Shown piece by piece: positions 1-8,235 of a stretch of 41,010 nt of DNA. Location: the NCBI GenBank assembly GCA_012031035.1, contig JAAUUT010000040.1, positions 1 to 41,010 of the forward strand, written 5' to 3'. The position numbers were made by a program, and so were the translations under genes. This stretch comes from Candidatus Altimarinota bacterium. GTDB taxonomy: Bacteria > Cyanobacteriota > Cyanobacteriia > Cyanobacteriales > Microcystaceae. Each line of letters opens with the position of its first letter. Position 1 is the stretch's first letter. Below the pieces are notes generated by a model. It was not told the origin of the DNA. It searched no databases and saw nothing but the letters and a program-made list of their open reading frames with translations.

Positions 1-54
1 ACAATTGAGCAGTTGCGGCGATACGTTGAAAACCAGGATAGACCTACGAACTAA
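1..54 (+). CDS. C-terminal end of an unidentified gene (partial)
   Basis: An open frame enters from the left edge and ends at TAA 52-54. Only 17 residues are visible (TIEQLRRYVENQDRPTN). They are hydrophilic and too few to assign a family. A hairpin follows at once (71-84), and the convergent coaR gene ends at 96, so this would be the 3' end of a convergent neighbour. The hairpin downstream resembles those at the ends of IS200/IS605 elements, so a TnpB tail is possible but unproven. Confidence 0.3.
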   Translation, partial: TIEQLRRYVENQDRPTN

Positions 55-70
55 GCCCGCCATTCATCCA

Positions 71-84
71 CGCGATAAATCGCG
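71..84. terminator. Hairpin between convergent genes
   Basis: A perfect 6-bp stem CGCGAT/ATCGCG with loop AA lies between the stop of the left-edge + strand frame (54) and the stop of coaR on the - strand (96-98). The position suits a bidirectional terminator. There is no long T run, so this rests on position and stem only. Confidence 0.4.
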
Positions 85-95
85 GGTCTTCTGGC

Positions 96-1201
96 TCACT
101 TCAGATAACAATGACAGTCTGGCTTTTCTAACAGAGATTCAGCTAAAGCGTTGAGAGCAACTGCTGCCAATAAGCCTCCACCCAAAGACCCCTCAATCGT
201 AATATAAGGAACGGTCGATCGCATTAAACGACGCTTAGCAGCAGGTGCATGACTGAAACCGATAGGCATTCCTATAATTAAAGCAGGTTGGAATTTCCCT
301 TGGGCGATCGCGTCTAAAGCAGAAAGAAGAACCGAAGGCGCATAACCGACAACTAAGATACATCCAGCGTCTAACTGCCAAAATTTGACTGCTGTTGTTC
401 TTTCCAGAATTGTATTTCAGCATCAGCAGCGCTGGTAATGTGAGGATCGCCAATTAAAGTTTTGACACTACAGTTAAGATGTTGCAAGCGCACCTTATCG
501 ATCGCATTGGCAACCGCAGAAACATCAACAACGACTTGACAACCAGCTTTGAGACGATCCCTTGCTTTTGCGATCGCGCCTTGACCGACACGGGCAAAGT
601 CCACTAAACTAACATCTCCGCTTGCTAAAACTAATTTTGAGAGTAAATCGACTTCAATTTCCGATCGCTCCGATAAATCGGGCAATAATTGTTGCAGGGA
701 TTCGCTAAAATTTTCTGGGTGATTGTCTGCGGCGGCATCCCAACTCTCCCAAAGCTTTTCAATCGGATCTAATCCGTCTGCGGTTTCTACTTCTAAATGT
801 CGCAGTTGAGCGAGTGCTTCTGCTTGCACTTGCTGACAGTGGCGATCGCGTCCTAATAATCCTTCCAGGGCCGATGCCGTGCGTCGCAACCGCGCTAATT
901 TTTGAATAATTAATTGGTATTGCTGTCTGAGAATGAGCGTGAGATTGTCGTTTTGAGTCGATTCTTCGGCTAATAATTTCCGAATATGAGATAGCTGAAA
1001 TCCTTGTTGCTTGAGTGCCATAATTCGCTGAAGGCGGTGTACGTCTTCTTCGTTGTAAAGACGATAGTTTCCCTCGCTGCGCTTGACATCTGGTAAAAGT
1101 CCAGAAGCGTGATAATGCCTTACCATGCGCGGGGTTAATCCGTCACCAACAGCTTGCGTGAGTTGTTTGATCGTTAAATGGCGAGCAACGTTGTTTATCA
1201 C
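96..1201 (-). CDS. coaR: CoaR-like cobalt-responsive MerR-family regulator (frameshifted)
   Basis: This is a MerR-type winged helix (about residues 8-80) joined to a precorrin-8X methylmutase (CobH/CbiC)-like domain (about 180-365). That fusion is the architecture of Synechocystis CoaR, which senses cobalt and activates the efflux ATPase gene coaT. The first frame ends at 371. The homologous continuation (LDAGCILVVGYAPS onward) lies in another frame down to 96 and ends with a Cys-His-Cys motif near the C-terminus, a feature described as needed for cobalt sensing in CoaR. One base appears to be missing near 408-412; restoring it gives about 368 residues, the usual size. The stretch where CobH enzymes carry the catalytic His reads VLASG (191-195), which fits a sensor rather than an enzyme. 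The ATG lies 3 nt after the kinase stop, so it is probably the last gene of that operon. No coaT is visible here. Confidence 0.85.
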
Positions 1202-1204
1202 AAT

Positions 1205-3004
1205 CTAATTCTCCTCCTCTTTAAAGGCAACAACTTTTTGAAAATCTATTTTGTAAAGTATTCCTTGGTTTGACGACCAAGTTGCTACCAACAATTTAAA
1301 TTCATCAAAGGCGGCGATTGCCGTCGGTGGAAACGGCACTTCAAATCGTCCGATTCTGTTACCCGTTCGATCCAACAAGCAAAATTGTCCTGTCCGATCG
1401 CAGAGAATATAACCCCATTTGCGTTCGAGAATATAATTGGGAAAAATTTCTAAAGCGATGCGAGTAATTTTTAAAGGTTTGAGATTAATAAATAAGCCTA
1501 TAGCTGAATGGCTTTTTTCCAGCGCCAAGAGACGATAGGATTCGTATTGACTAGCTATAACCCGATGCAATGAGAATGGTAGGGAAAAAACTTCAAATAG
1601 TTTGCCACGACGGTTAAATAAACGAAATATCGTGCCATCGCTGCCATCGGCAAGGGGAGAAAAAACAGCCAAACCGCGATCGCGATCGAGGGGAATTAAT
1701 TGCGAAGGTAAAGGAAGATCAATCGTCCCTCCCACAGATTTGAACTCAGGTAATTTGAAAACTTGTAGATTATTGTCAGCCAGTGCAATCCAATTGCCTT
1801 GCGATGCGATCGCGCTGACTAGATTAGTTGCATTATGAGTAAAAATAGGAACGAGATTATCGATTGATGAATCGCTTTTGTTTTGTGACAAACAAGATAA
1901 GCGATAGATAGAATGTTTATCTTGCCACTTAGTTATTATATAAGCCTCTTGAGAATGCACGCTCACATTGCTAACAGGTGCATCGAATTTAACTTGCCAT
2001 TGCTCGATAGGATTGCCACTCAGTTCGTTATTAGTATAAAGGTAACTTTTAAGAAGATTCCCGACTGTTAAATAAACGCGAGTGGCTTTGCCGCTATCAA
2101 CCGCTAAATCGGTAATAGGCTCTAAAAGGGGTTCTTGACCGATAATTTCCAATTCGTTAGAGGAAGGCTCGCTTAGCGTAATAGACAGACAGCAAATATC
2201 GGAATTTTGAGCTTGCAAAACATCCATCGTTAGCTGAACTGACTCTAACATCTCGCTAGCAGAAGAAAAACGCTTTTGCGGTAACTTTTGCAGTGCGGTT
2301 GCGATCGCGGAGCGCAACATAAAAGGAACCGTTTTGGGAATTTCGAGCCGTCGATTGATGTGAGCGGATTGCAATTCGCCAATCACCCCAGAAAAAGGTC
2401 GTTCTCCCACGATTAATTCATAAAGCATAATGCCAACTGCATACAGATCGGAAGTAGGGGCATATTGACCGTAAAACCGTTCTGGAGCCATGTAAGCTGG
2501 AGAACCCGTATAACCTCGTCCTGTCGCTTGACCGCCTAATTCTTGTCTGAGGCGAGCAATGCCAAAATCAGAAATTCTGGCAATCCATCCATCTTTGTCT
2601 ACATTGAGTAAAATGTTTTCTGGTTTGAGATCGCAGTGAACAATATCCCGACTATGAGCGTGTTCTAATCCCGATAAAATATCCGCAATCAGTTTGAGGC
2701 TTTGAACTAAGCTGAGTTTGCTTTCTGATTCCATCAAATCTCGCAAGGTTCCGCCTTCGCAGTAATCCATAATCAGATAACGTCCGGTCTTAGTATAGGT
2801 AAACCCCAGACAACTGACAATATTTGGATGTTGTAGAATTATGGAATTAGAAAATTCGCGCAAAAACAAACGAGTCGGAAATTTGTCTTTATCTAAATCT
2901 TTAAGCGCTACTATCTCTCCAGTATCGCGCTCTATAGCACAGAAAACCCGACCAAATTGTCCTTGTCCGATTTGACCTAGCAGTCTGTATTGAGAGCGCT
3001 GCAT
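1205..3004 (-). CDS. spkG: SpkG-like serine/threonine protein kinase
   Basis: 599 residues. The N-terminal kinase domain (about 7-260) has a glycine loop (GQGQFG), Lys35 in ALK, Glu50, catalytic loop HCDLKPEN (123-130), DFG (146-148) and an APE-type motif (173-175), so it looks catalytically competent. The C-terminal half (about 270-599) is rich in short beta strands and looks like a propeller-type sensory or scaffold domain; no transmembrane helix is obvious. In Synechocystis the kinase slr0152 (SpkG) closes the slr0144-slr0151 gene block linked to photosystem II assembly, and this gene holds the same place. It is separated from the TPR gene by a 242-bp gap with an inverted repeat, and coaR follows after 3 nt. 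The kinase family is certain; the SpkG name rests on gene order. Confidence 0.85.
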   Translation of the reverse strand: MQRSQYRLLGQIGQGQFGRVFCAIERDTGEIVALKDLDKDKFPTRLFLREFSNSIILQHPNIVSCLGFTYTKTGRYLIMDYCEGGTLRDLMESESKLSLVQSLKLIADILSGLEHAHSRDIVHCDLKPENILLNVDKDGWIARISDFGIARLRQELGGQATGRGYTGSPAYMAPERFYGQYAPTSDLYAVGIMLYELIVGERPFSGVIGELQSAHINRRLEIPKTVPFMLRSAIATALQKLPQKRFSSASEMLESVQLTMDVLQAQNSDICCLSITLSEPSSNELEIIGQEPLLEPITDLAVDSGKATRVYLTVGNLLKSYLYTNNELSGNPIEQWQVKFDAPVSNVSVHSQEAYIITKWQDKHSIYRLSCLSQNKSDSSIDNLVPIFTHNATNLVSAIASQGNWIALADNNLQVFKLPEFKSVGGTIDLPLPSQLIPLDRDRGLAVFSPLADGSDGTIFRLFNRRGKLFEVFSLPFSLHRVIASQYESYRLLALEKSHSAIGLFINLKPLKITRIALEIFPNYILERKWGYILCDRTGQFCLLDRTGNRIGRFEVPFPPTAIAAFDEFKLLVATWSSNQGILYKIDFQKVVAFKEEEN

Positions 3005-3185
3005 TTTCCTCAGTTACCAGTTATTGAACACGGGTGTTAGTGAGTCTTTCTTGACTGTTACACAACCCAATTACTATTGCAATAATTTCGATAACTTATG
3101 CCGTTCGCCTGTGCTTAGCATAGCTGCTTTTGCTCTGCTAAAAAAGATTGCAGCGGTTTTCGCACCCTAGCTCTTCATCAGCGAG

Positions 3186-3228
3186 CGGTTATCAGTGACC
3201 AGTAAATTCCTTCGGTAACTGATAACCG
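3186..3228. repeat. Inverted repeat in the gap between the TPR and kinase genes
   Basis: An 11-nt arm CGGTTATCAGT (3186-3196) is matched exactly by ACTGATAACCG (3218-3228), with a 21-nt loop. It lies in the 242-bp gap (3005-3246) that precedes the kinase on the - strand. It could be an attenuator, an RNA-processing site or a dispersed intergenic repeat. I see no coding sequence in this gap. Confidence 0.5.
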
Positions 3229-3246
3229 AGCGATCGCCCCTACAGA

Positions 3247-4136
3247 TTATGAAAATAAACCGCCGACAAGTAAAGTATTAGAAGATAGCGTTTTGACTTT
3301 TTCTTGTCCCTTCATCCCAGGAGAACGCAACTCGTATAAATTCTTGCTGAGTTCTTTGGTGACTTCGTAGTTTTCGATATCTCCTTGTCCAAAATAGAGT
3401 TGAGAGGCTTTGCGTAAATCGTCGATCGCTTTCTTTCTATGTCCTATCTCATTGCTTAGAATTCCTCGATGATGGTACGCTGGGGCAAAATTGGGATCGA
3501 GACGAATGGCAGATGCGTAATCGTCGATCGCTCTGTTCTTATCTCCAATGCGTTCGTGGCTGAGTCCGCGATTGAAGTAAAATTCTGCCGAATTAGGATT
3601 ATTTACCATTTTTTGAGAAATTTCTTGCATTTCGCGTATTTGCATCACGATAGCTTCCATTTCTTGGTGATGGCTCTGTAAAGATTGAGTGTCTTCTTGT
3701 AGCTGTTGCGTTTCTTTGGTCAAGTTAGCCGACGATTTCTGAAGGTCTGCCACTTGTTCGGATACGCTCCCCAATCTTTCTGATAATGCCTCAAAGCTGG
3801 TTTGCTGACCTTGAATTTGCCGATCGAGTTGAGAAAGATACTCCTGCTGATATTGGCTCAGTTCGGATACGCTATTTGTAGGGTACTTATTTGCTGCTGG
3901 CTTAGTTGCTCAAAGTGCCCTATCGCATTTTGAGTGGCTTGCTGAGTTGCGATCGTTTGAGTCATCATTTGTCTGCGGTTGACGACATTGAGGACAATTG
4001 ATGCAGATAGGGGAATTGCGGCAAAAGCTACTTGTTGAGTAACGACAGAGGCAACAGAACCTCCAATAGCACCGACTACAGCAGCGACATCTAAAATTGT
4101 TGATAAAGAAGAATTGTTTGCTTGTTGGTTTTCCAT
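3247..4136 (-). CDS. Slr0151-like coiled-coil/TPR protein (frameshifted)
   Basis: The gene reads as two frames. The first (ATG at 4136, ending at 3858) encodes MENQQANNSS, two Ala/Gly-rich hydrophobic segments likely to contact a membrane, and a Gln-rich helix. The second (3247 to beyond 3774) continues the helix as a coiled coil with QQL/QSL heptads and then a tetratricopeptide repeat region (NPNSAEFYFNRGLSHERIGD and a second copy). One T (+ strand) appears lost in TTT 3875-3877; restoring it gives about 296 residues. Synechocystis Slr0151, a TPR protein involved in photosystem II maintenance, lies between the ferredoxin and kinase genes in the same way. An upstream in-frame TTG would add 7 residues; I chose the ATG. 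Confidence 0.75.
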
Positions 4137-4181
4137 AATCTTAAAATTACCTTTCAATAACTTGTTCTAAATGTTCAAAAA

Positions 4182-4493
4182 CTATGAGAGAAATTCGTCT
4201 ACTTGATGGGTGAGAATCGTACAATCAGAGGCGGGAGAGGCAGCACAAAGAAGAACGTAGCCAGCTTCAATTTCATCGGGTTTTAAGAACGTCAGCGCTT
4301 GAGCAGTTTGCTCGACTCGACCTTCAATAACTTTACCCAGACAGTCGCAACAAGAAGCGGCTCGACAAGAGTAAGGAAGTTCGATTCCTTGGTCTTCAGC
4401 AGCATCGAGAATGTACTCTTCGTCAGCAATCTGGATGATTGTCTGGACTCCTTTGGCTTCGTTGACTAGATTTACGGAAAATGTGGCATTCAT
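4182..4493 (-). CDS. Plant-type [2Fe-2S] ferredoxin (Slr0150-like)
   Basis: 103 residues, the usual ferredoxin length. The iron-sulfur ligands are Cys43, Cys48, Cys51 and Cys83 in the CX4CX2C...C arrangement; an extra Cys49 sits inside the loop. The C-terminus EAGYVLLCAASPASD is typical of photosynthetic-type ferredoxins. It would carry single electrons in the cytosol or at the thylakoid surface. It occupies the slr0150 position in the Pap-type block, between the second phycobilisome-like gene and the TPR gene. It is more divergent than a main photosynthetic PetF, so a specialised role in photosystem assembly or redox signalling is an inference. Confidence 0.88.
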   Translation of the reverse strand: MNATFSVNLVNEAKGVQTIIQIADEEYILDAAEDQGIELPYSCRAASCCDCLGKVIEGRVEQTAQALTFLKPDEIEAGYVLLCAASPASDCTILTHQVDEFLS

Positions 4494-4640
4494 AAGGAAA
4501 AAGTCTCGCGTTATCTTTCAGTATCTAAGAATCGCTCGCTATTAATTAAAAAATTGGCAAGCTTATTGCTCAATTTTGCTCGCTCAAAAAGGCGAACGAA
4601 AGATGAGCTATCTGGTTTTCAATTTCTATCTAAACTTGCG

Positions 4641-5123
4641 TTAGCTTCTAAGAATAGAAGAGCTAAGTTGCATAGCTGGCTTAACGACTTCTGCCTCTTC
4701 AGCACTCAGATGAGTTTTCACCACTTGGTCAAGAAAATGGTACATAACTTTAGTGCCGCGATCGTAGTTAAAAGAACGTACAATGGTTACATACCAAAGC
4801 AAGGCAGCTTCGCGCATCCGATCGAGATCGTTGAATAATGCAGTTGCCGCGCAACGGCGCAATATCGATCTCATGTCGCGCATACAAGTTTCGCTTCTAT
4901 CTTCAGAACCAATATAAGACAATTTTTCATTGTGAGTTTGTTCGCGGTTTTTCTTTTCAATTTCTAGCTGTTGAAAAATGGCTTCTTCAGCATCGCGAAT
5001 TTTTTCATAGGCACTGATGCGCGTTTCGACAGTTTCAAAATAGTCTTTGAGGAAGTTTAACTCGCGATCGCTCGCATAACGTCCATCAGCTTCGATACTC
5101 AAACGAGATAGTTGTGTCAGCAT
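4641..5123 (-). CDS. Phycobilisome-like protein (Slr0149-like)
   Basis: 160 residues, the length of an allophycocyanin subunit. The fold signature is a helical region with a TCMRDMRSILRRC segment (79-91) that lines up with the CxRD chromophore loop of phycobiliproteins, so Cys80 is in place to bind a bilin. The rest is well diverged from ApcA/ApcB/CpcA/CpcB, with none of their usual assembly surfaces evident. It follows the adrenodoxin-type ferredoxin gene and precedes the plant-type ferredoxin. Its place equals slr0149 of Synechocystis. Function is not established; membership of the photosystem II assembly operon is inferred from order. Confidence 0.75.
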   Translation of the reverse strand: MLTQLSRLSIEADGRYASDRELNFLKDYFETVETRISAYEKIRDAEEAIFQQLEIEKKNREQTHNEKLSYIGSEDRSETCMRDMRSILRRCAATALFNDLDRMREAALLWYVTIVRSFNYDRGTKVMYHFLDQVVKTHLSAEEAEVVKPAMQLSSSILRS

Positions 5124-5170
5124 AGTAGTTTTTAATTTCTCCTGAGATGGTTGATTTTCAGTGTTTAGTT

Positions 5171-5653
5171 TTATGCCTCAGTTGTTTTGGTCAAATATTC
5201 CGAGACTTGTCCTTGGGTATCTTTGAGTTGGCTAATCATCGAACGAGTAATCAACTTGCCTGCTTCCACCAACACTGCACCAGTGAGGGGATGTAAGATA
5301 TTCTCTTCAGATCGACGACCGATCAATGATTCAACATCATCTATCTGGCTGATATAAGTACCACCTGGTAACTCGACGATAATGCCTTCTCCGAGGACTC
5401 TCGCCTGACAAGCGAGGCGAGAATGTTGGTTGCAGGTGGTGATGACTTCTAGGGTTCGTTGTTCTCGACGACTAATGGGAGATAAACTATCTACTCCATC
5501 TTTGACGTAGATGTGGCAAGTAGCACACAACCCTCGACCACCACACTCTCGCATAATGTTCAGGTCTTTCTTTATTAATCCAGACAAAAGGTTGTCGTTA
5601 GTCTGAATAGCTGCTTCCAGGTTAAGCGGATCGATTTTAATTGTTTTAGCCAT
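5171..5653 (-). CDS. Adrenodoxin-type [2Fe-2S] ferredoxin (Slr0148-like)
   Basis: 160 residues. Residues 1-100 form a ferredoxin fold with ligands Cys37, Cys43, Cys46 (CGGRGLCATC, CX5CX2C) and Cys82, with a further Cys74. The C-terminal 60 residues (from about 100) are an extra region of mixed charge that small ferredoxins lack. The CX5C spacing separates it from the plant-type ferredoxin at 4182-4493, so the operon encodes two ferredoxins of different type, as slr0148 and slr0150 do. The start ATG is preceded by the second V4R gene (stop at 5682). Electron partners cannot be read from sequence. Confidence 0.85.
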   Translation of the reverse strand: MAKTIKIDPLNLEAAIQTNDNLLSGLIKKDLNIMRECGGRGLCATCHIYVKDGVDSLSPISRREQRTLEVITTCNQHSRLACQARVLGEGIIVELPGGTYISQIDDVESLIGRRSEENILHPLTGAVLVEAGKLITRSMISQLKDTQGQVSEYLTKTTEA

Positions 5654-5681
5654 CTCCGATTATCAGTTTTGAGTTGTTTAA

Positions 5682-6350
5682 CTATTTACCGTTCTTGTTG
5701 TTACACAGACGCTCCATAATGGTTGGATGGTCTTGTCCTTCTGCTAGCCAAGCTTCTGCGGGTTTAAGGCGATCGCTCAACCCTAATACGAAGTGGTTGC
5801 ATTCTGCTCCCATCGATTCGCAGGAAGTTTGTACGCAATGTAGTTCCCGTCCGGTCAGCAAGCTAAAGAAGGAACTTAAAATTCCCGCTTCCGCAAAGCA
5901 CATAGGACGACCTATTGTTGGTCCAGCTTGAGGAAAGGCAGAATTCTCAACTTTAACCACGAAAAATCCTCGTTGATAGTAGCTCGTATCTATGTCGAGA
6001 AGACCCCAACCATGAGTTTTCCAGCATTGTTTCAAGCCTTGTAGGAGTTCTACCATCTCCATCTGGGCGAGGGGTTTTTCGTAGTATTCGCTCACTTGTT
6101 CGGCAAATCGACGGTAAAAGCTTTTACCCCACCAACGACCGCACTGGAATAAAACTAATCCTGCGGATGGGCCAACTTCTTCTGCTAAGCCTTCATAAAT
6201 TGCTTCGAGTAGAATTTCTGGTAGAGCAATTAAGCGATCGCCACTACGATTTTCGAGCAATCCCGATTCAAAATCGCCTTGTAAGTAGATATCTGGCGCA
6301 AAATAGTTACCAGGTAGCTTTTCTTGGAGTAAATTCTCAATAGAAATCAT
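5682..6350 (-). CDS. V4R-domain protein (Slr0147-like)
   Basis: 222 residues with a V4R (4-vinyl reductase-type) small-ligand domain in the C-terminal two thirds. Markers are the region around residues 55-85 (EAIYEGLAEEVGPSAGLVLF), a GKSFYRRF stretch, and the conserved end FSLLTGRELHCVQTSCESMG followed by C-N-H-F. V4R domains bind tetrapyrroles, lipids or similar ligands; the bacteriochlorophyll protein BchJ belongs to this superfamily. It equals slr0147 by position and is a paralogue of the V4R gene at 7207-7933. Frame intact. Ligand unknown. Confidence 0.8.
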   Translation of the reverse strand: MISIENLLQEKLPGNYFAPDIYLQGDFESGLLENRSGDRLIALPEILLEAIYEGLAEEVGPSAGLVLFQCGRWWGKSFYRRFAEQVSEYYEKPLAQMEMVELLQGLKQCWKTHGWGLLDIDTSYYQRGFFVVKVENSAFPQAGPTIGRPMCFAEAGILSSFFSLLTGRELHCVQTSCESMGAECNHFVLGLSDRLKPAEAWLAEGQDHPTIMERLCNNKNGK

Positions 6351-6365
6351 TTTTCTTTATTCTTC

Positions 6366-6848
6366 CTATACTTTGCTTGGGATCTTGGCACTGACGAGGG
6401 TTGCTTGTGCTTGCTCGATAAATGGTTGCACTAGGGCAAATTGTGGTTTGGACAATCCTTTTTGTAAGCTGGCTTTTAGAGATTTACACAGATGAGTTTC
6501 GATCGCTTCCATCTGATAAGCTTGCACTATGTCGGTCAGCCATTCGAGCAGTCGATGCTGGAGATATTCTGGATTGTTGATGAGCATTGCCATGGCACAG
6601 TAGCGCATAATCGACAGCCAGTGCTTGAGCGCGCGTTCTAGCAGCTTGGGATTTTCCTCTGGGAAAGCAGCCAGTAGTTCGTCAGCAATGGGTTGAAAAA
6701 TCTCGATTTCGCGATCGCGCAGGTACTCATAGACCTCTAAACGCTCTTTGAGAGAAGCCACAACTGTCTTAAAACGTGTCATGTCTGCTGCTTGCAAATA
6801 AGCGATTTCTGCGTCGTACAAAAGATTTCTTAAGTCGGGGTGCATCAT
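6366..6848 (-). CDS. Phycobilisome-like protein without chromophore Cys (Slr0146-like)
   Basis: 160 residues from ATG 6848; a second ATG follows directly. The open frame runs back to 6974 but that stretch overlaps the preceding gene and has no family resemblance, so the shorter start is preferred; it lies a few bases after the stop of that gene. The protein aligns with the other phycobilisome-like protein of the operon (DAEIAYL, the EIEIFQPIADEL helix, then LKHWLSIMRYCAMAML). In the position of the bilin-binding Cys80 of that paralogue there is no Cys, so covalent bilin attachment there is unlikely. Helical throughout, no membrane segment. Role probably structural within the Pap-type set (inference). 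Confidence 0.7.
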   Translation of the reverse strand: MMHPDLRNLLYDAEIAYLQAADMTRFKTVVASLKERLEVYEYLRDREIEIFQPIADELLAAFPEENPKLLERALKHWLSIMRYCAMAMLINNPEYLQHRLLEWLTDIVQAYQMEAIETHLCKSLKASLQKGLSKPQFALVQPFIEQAQATLVSAKIPSKV

Positions 6849-6853
6849 AGTGG

Positions 6854-7210
6854 TTAAAACAAATTCGATAAATGGTTTAAACTGAAGTCGCGAGAAGATA
6901 CGACGATTGGTAAATGTGCCGTTTTTGGCTGCGAAGTATGACCGATTTGGGGAGTTTCTTCCCAATCGATACATTGGAAAAATTCTTGCACTGACAAAGT
7001 TAGCGAGAAAACGCCTTGTAAGTCTTTTTTGACAATCCGAGGTTGACCTCGCCAGTTGTTATTGCTAAAAAATTCTTCTACTGTCAGACATAACCAAGAG
7101 GTTTCTGAGAATTGATTCTCAACACACTCTTTTTGGGGCGTACCTTGCCAATTCAAATTGCTGAAAAAGTTTTGGACGCTCAGACACGCCCAATCATTTT
7201 GACCGATCAT
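6854..7210 (-). CDS. Small protein with three LSVxxFFxxxxW repeats (Slr0145-like)
   Basis: 118 residues. Three copies of a short motif occur: CLSVQNFFSNLNWQGTP (9-25), CLTVEEFFSNNNWRGQP (41-57) and TLSVQEFFQCIDWEETP (71-87), consensus L-[ST]-V-x-x-F-F-x4-W-x3-P with about 30-32 residue spacing. No enzyme motif or membrane helix is seen. The aromatic repeats look like docking motifs. It lies between the V4R gene (stop at 7207, overlapping this start by 4 nt) and the phycobilisome-like gene, matching slr0145. No known function that I can assign. Confidence 0.7.
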   Translation of the reverse strand: MIGQNDWACLSVQNFFSNLNWQGTPQKECVENQFSETSWLCLTVEEFFSNNNWRGQPRIVKKDLQGVFSLTLSVQEFFQCIDWEETPQIGHTSQPKTAHLPIVVSSRDFSLNHLSNLF

Positions 7211-7933
7211 TTAAGGTAGTCTCCACCTTGCAATCTTTTTTCAATATCTTTAGCCGTAGCACCTTCATTCATCCAGAAGGTAGCTGCATCAAGGCGATCT
7301 TTTTTGCCGAGTAAAAACTTGCAATAAGTTTCTCCCATGGCGTAGCAATGAATTTCAATGCAGTTTAACTGCTTTTGAATCAGTCCGCTAAAGAATCCAG
7401 CAAATAGTCCAGCGTAGATGTGGCATACGGGTTTGCCAACATCACCTAGCGTGCGTGCGACTGCCGAATCAAAGATATTGATGAACATGAAGCCATTTTT
7501 TTTGATCGCTTAGGTCAACTTCCCAGTTTCCCCAGCCTTGCGTGGTAAAGGGCCACCACCAAGCTTCTAATACATAAGGTAGGGGATGCTGATGAATTCC
7601 TTTTTCGTACTCGTATTCTTTTTCAAACCAGTTTTTGAAGAATGCGGCATCTTTAATTCCCCAGGATTTACCGATGTTGTACATAATGACGGAGGAAGCG
7701 CTACCGACTTCTTGTTCTAAGCCTTCGATTAAGCCAATGATGAAATCTTCGGTTACTAAAATGTTGCGAGCTTCGTTCCAATCGATAATAGAACCTCGGT
7801 CTTGATGGAAGCAGAAAAAATCTTCCAAAATATAGTGTTCGTGTTTTTTAGGATATTTTTTCTTTAATAGGTGTTCTGTTTTTTTTAGGGCGCGTTCTAG
7901 TTTAGGAGCGGGTTCGGTTGGCATGAAAACCAT
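7207..7933 (-). CDS. V4R-domain protein (Slr0144-like, frameshifted)
   Basis: First gene of the Pap-type block. Frame one (ATG 7933 to stop at 7469) covers the N-terminal two thirds, including LIEGLEQEVGSASSVIMYN and WWPFTTQGWGNWEVDLSDQ. The rest of the V4R domain (NGFMFINIFDSAVA to YAGLFAGFFSG, then CIEIHCYAMGETYCKFLLG) is in another frame ending at 7207. The break is in a run of eight A on the coding strand (+ 7496-7503); seven A would join the frames into about 241 residues. The Cys-rich end parallels the paralogue at 5682-6350. AGAGG lies 11 nt before the ATG. In Synechocystis slr0144 opens the same operon. An A8 tract is also the kind of site where RNA polymerase can slip, so expression of full-length protein is conceivable. 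Confidence 0.75.
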
Positions 7934-8235
7934 AGCCTTAATATCCTCTGTTGTAATAAGCTAATCTAAATATTTGAAGTTTTTAGCTTCAGCTACAATC
8001 TTACGAAAATATTTTTGGCAAACCATCGGTAAATTTTGGGATTTTGCTAACTAGATTTTCATAGAGTGACCGTGATTATACTTAACTTTTTTTTGATAAC
8101 AAGATTGTTTTAATCGTTATGAAATTGTCATGGTTTGACATTTAACCCTCTTCTATCACTCTCCGAAACCCTTTGCCATTTCTAATTTTTGTAACTATTG
8201 TACTGTAAGCGATCGCTCTCGTTATTTCTTCAGAG

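Noticed and set aside
4554..4838. 94-codon + strand frame opposite the phycobilisome-like gene
   Set aside because: It is antisense to a conserved gene and its composition follows that gene's codons.
6849..6974. 42-codon N-terminal extension of the phycobilisome-like gene
   Set aside because: It overlaps the repeat protein gene in another frame; family similarity starts at the MMHPDLR segment.
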